Assembly (NCBI RefSeq): GCF_008726925.1
Contig: NZ_VYWO01000004.1
Span: 1 to 64,000, forward strand
Length of the DNA stretch: 64,000 bases
DNA from: Aerococcus sanguinicola
GTDB lineage: Bacteria; Bacillota; Bacilli; Lactobacillales; Aerococcaceae
Direction: 5' to 3'
Within the stretch, counting starts at the first letter, position 1, and every line of letters starts with the position of its first letter. The translations under genes and the position numbers were made by a program. Below, in pieces: positions 63,230 through 64,000 of this stretch. The notes beneath the pieces are model-generated. The model worked only from the letters and a program-made list of their open reading frames with translations, searched no databases and was not told the DNA's origin.

Positions 63230-64000
63230 TCGTCTACCTCCTGGGCGAGTTCAAGCGCGCTTAGGGATGCCTTGGCCTTGTTCAGGCATTCCTGGTATTC
63301 CTTATCGGCTTGGGAATCCGCAACAATCCCTGCCCCACTGCGGACAAAGACCTTGCCATTCTTGGCGTAGATCAAGCGGATACCGATACAGCTTTCCATA
63401 TTACCGGTAAAGTCAATATAACCAATGGCCCCACCGTAGATCCCCCGCTTGCTTCCTTCCAATTCTGCAATCAACTGGCAGGCCCGAATCTTCGGCGCCC
63501 CTGACAAGGTCCCTGCTGGCAGAACCGAACCAATGGCATCCAGGGCATCACAGTCCGACCGCAATTGGCTGCCCACCACCGAACCAATATGCATGACATG
63601 GGAGAAGCGTTCGATCGCATGCAGTGCTTCCACCTCCACACTGCCGAATTCACTGATCCGACCCAGGTCATTGCGGCCCAGGTCCACTAGCATATTGTGC
63701 TCGGCCAATTCCTTACTATCCGAAAGCAGGTCTTCTTCCAAGGCCTGGTCTTCTTCAGGTGTTTTCCCCCGGGGCCGGGTCCCCGCCAGAGGGAAGGTGT
63801 GGAGCCGGCCATCTTTTAGCTTGACCAAGGTTTCGGGCGAAGCACCAGCTAATTCGACATCCGTTCCCGCGAAGTAGAACATATAAGGCGAGGGATTCAC
63901 TGTCCGCAAGAGCCGGTAGGTGTTGAAGAGGCTGCCGGAGAAGGGGGCTGATAAATAATTCGAGAGGACAATCTGGAAGATATCCCCTTCCCGGATATAG
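63226..64000 (-). CDS. trpE: Anthranilate synthase component I, 3' part (runs off the window)
   Basis: The frame continues to the window edge, where it reads YIREGDIFQIVLSNYLSAPF, the TrpE/PabB core. About 258 C-terminal residues are present. Chorismate-binding motifs seen: FPLAGTRPRGKTPEED, LGRNDLGRISEFGSVEVE, LPAGTLSGAPKIRA and GGAIGYIDFTGNMESCIGIR. PLAGT, rather than the PIKGT common in PabB, favours anthranilate synthase. The N-terminal part with the tryptophan-binding site lies outside the window. Confidence 0.88.
   Translation of the reverse strand, partial: YIREGDIFQIVLSNYLSAPFSGSLFNTYRLLRTVNPSPYMFYFAGTDVELAGASPETLVKLKDGRLHTFPLAGTRPRGKTPEEDQALEEDLLSDSKELAEHNMLVDLGRNDLGRISEFGSVEVEALHAIERFSHVMHIGSVVGSQLRSDCDALDAIGSVLPAGTLSGAPKIRACQLIAELEGSKRGIYGGAIGYIDFTGNMESCIGIRLIYAKNGKVFVRSGAGIVADSQADKEYQECLNKAKASLSALELAQEVDE

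Overview
The window looks like a chromosomal segment of a low-to-mid GC Firmicute of the order Lactobacillales, most likely family Aerococcaceae (Aerococcus-like). This rests on gene content (pyc-ftsW-ylaN, the pdhABC-lpdA cluster next to def, a mevalonate pathway, PepV, a ProB without a PUA domain) and on sigma-A type promoters and strong AGGAGG ribosome sites. The genus is an inference. No rRNA, tRNA, prophage or CRISPR array was found.

Layout. 1-2080: gene-poor, AT-rich stretch with a 30-residue Fst-like type I toxin, its antisense RNA and several repeat families. 2081-7419 (minus): ylaN-ftsW-pyc-ylbG. 8284-11427 (minus): UPF0223 gene, inositol-monophosphatase-like gene, typA. 12128-17415 (minus): pyruvate dehydrogenase operon pdhA-pdhB-pdhC-lpdA, followed by def (+). 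18863-20826: truncated SDR pseudogene, a membrane protein and coaBC. 21148-26071 (minus): ilvB-ilvN-ilvC-ilvA behind a consensus promoter, an 18-residue leader peptide with Ile/Leu/Val codons and an attenuator. 26171-33574: YlmA-like ABC ATPase, rplY, thrC, convergent mvaA/mvaS and an orphan amino-acid ABC ATPase. 34056-40227 (minus): glucuronate catabolism uxuA-uxuB-HAD-kdgA-kdgK-uxaC. 40749-49877: a 36-residue membrane protein, pepV, traX-like, an M24 peptidase, metK, a low-molecular-weight phosphatase, alr, and dapA behind a lysine riboswitch. 50774-64000: AraC regulator, acetoin/diacetyl reductase, TPR protein, acetyltransferase, VanY-type peptidase, proBA, BASS transporter, CPBP protease, ZIP transporter, rhodanese, trpG and the 3' part of trpE.

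The coding genes are mostly recognisable housekeeping metabolism. The unusual material is in the intergenic DNA. (1) At least 16 copies of a ~115-122 bp element start with GGGTG(T)GAG and end with CGAACCCGACTA. Copies differ in sequence, but the nested helix arms change in a compensatory way. Runs of 4-5 copies lie directly after the stop codons of the M24 peptidase, dapA and araC genes and before the terminator; a single copy follows ylbG. All four have the orientation of the gene, and in the peptidase gene the element supplies the C-terminus and the stop. (2) Seven unrelated-looking arrays share a 40-42 bp period; six of them are built from small hairpins. (3) A MITE-like element with GTGAGCA/TGCTCAC ends occurs with and without element (1) at the same internal point. 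Together these suggest one or more undescribed lineage-specific structured repeat systems acting in, or spreading through, 3' untranslated regions.
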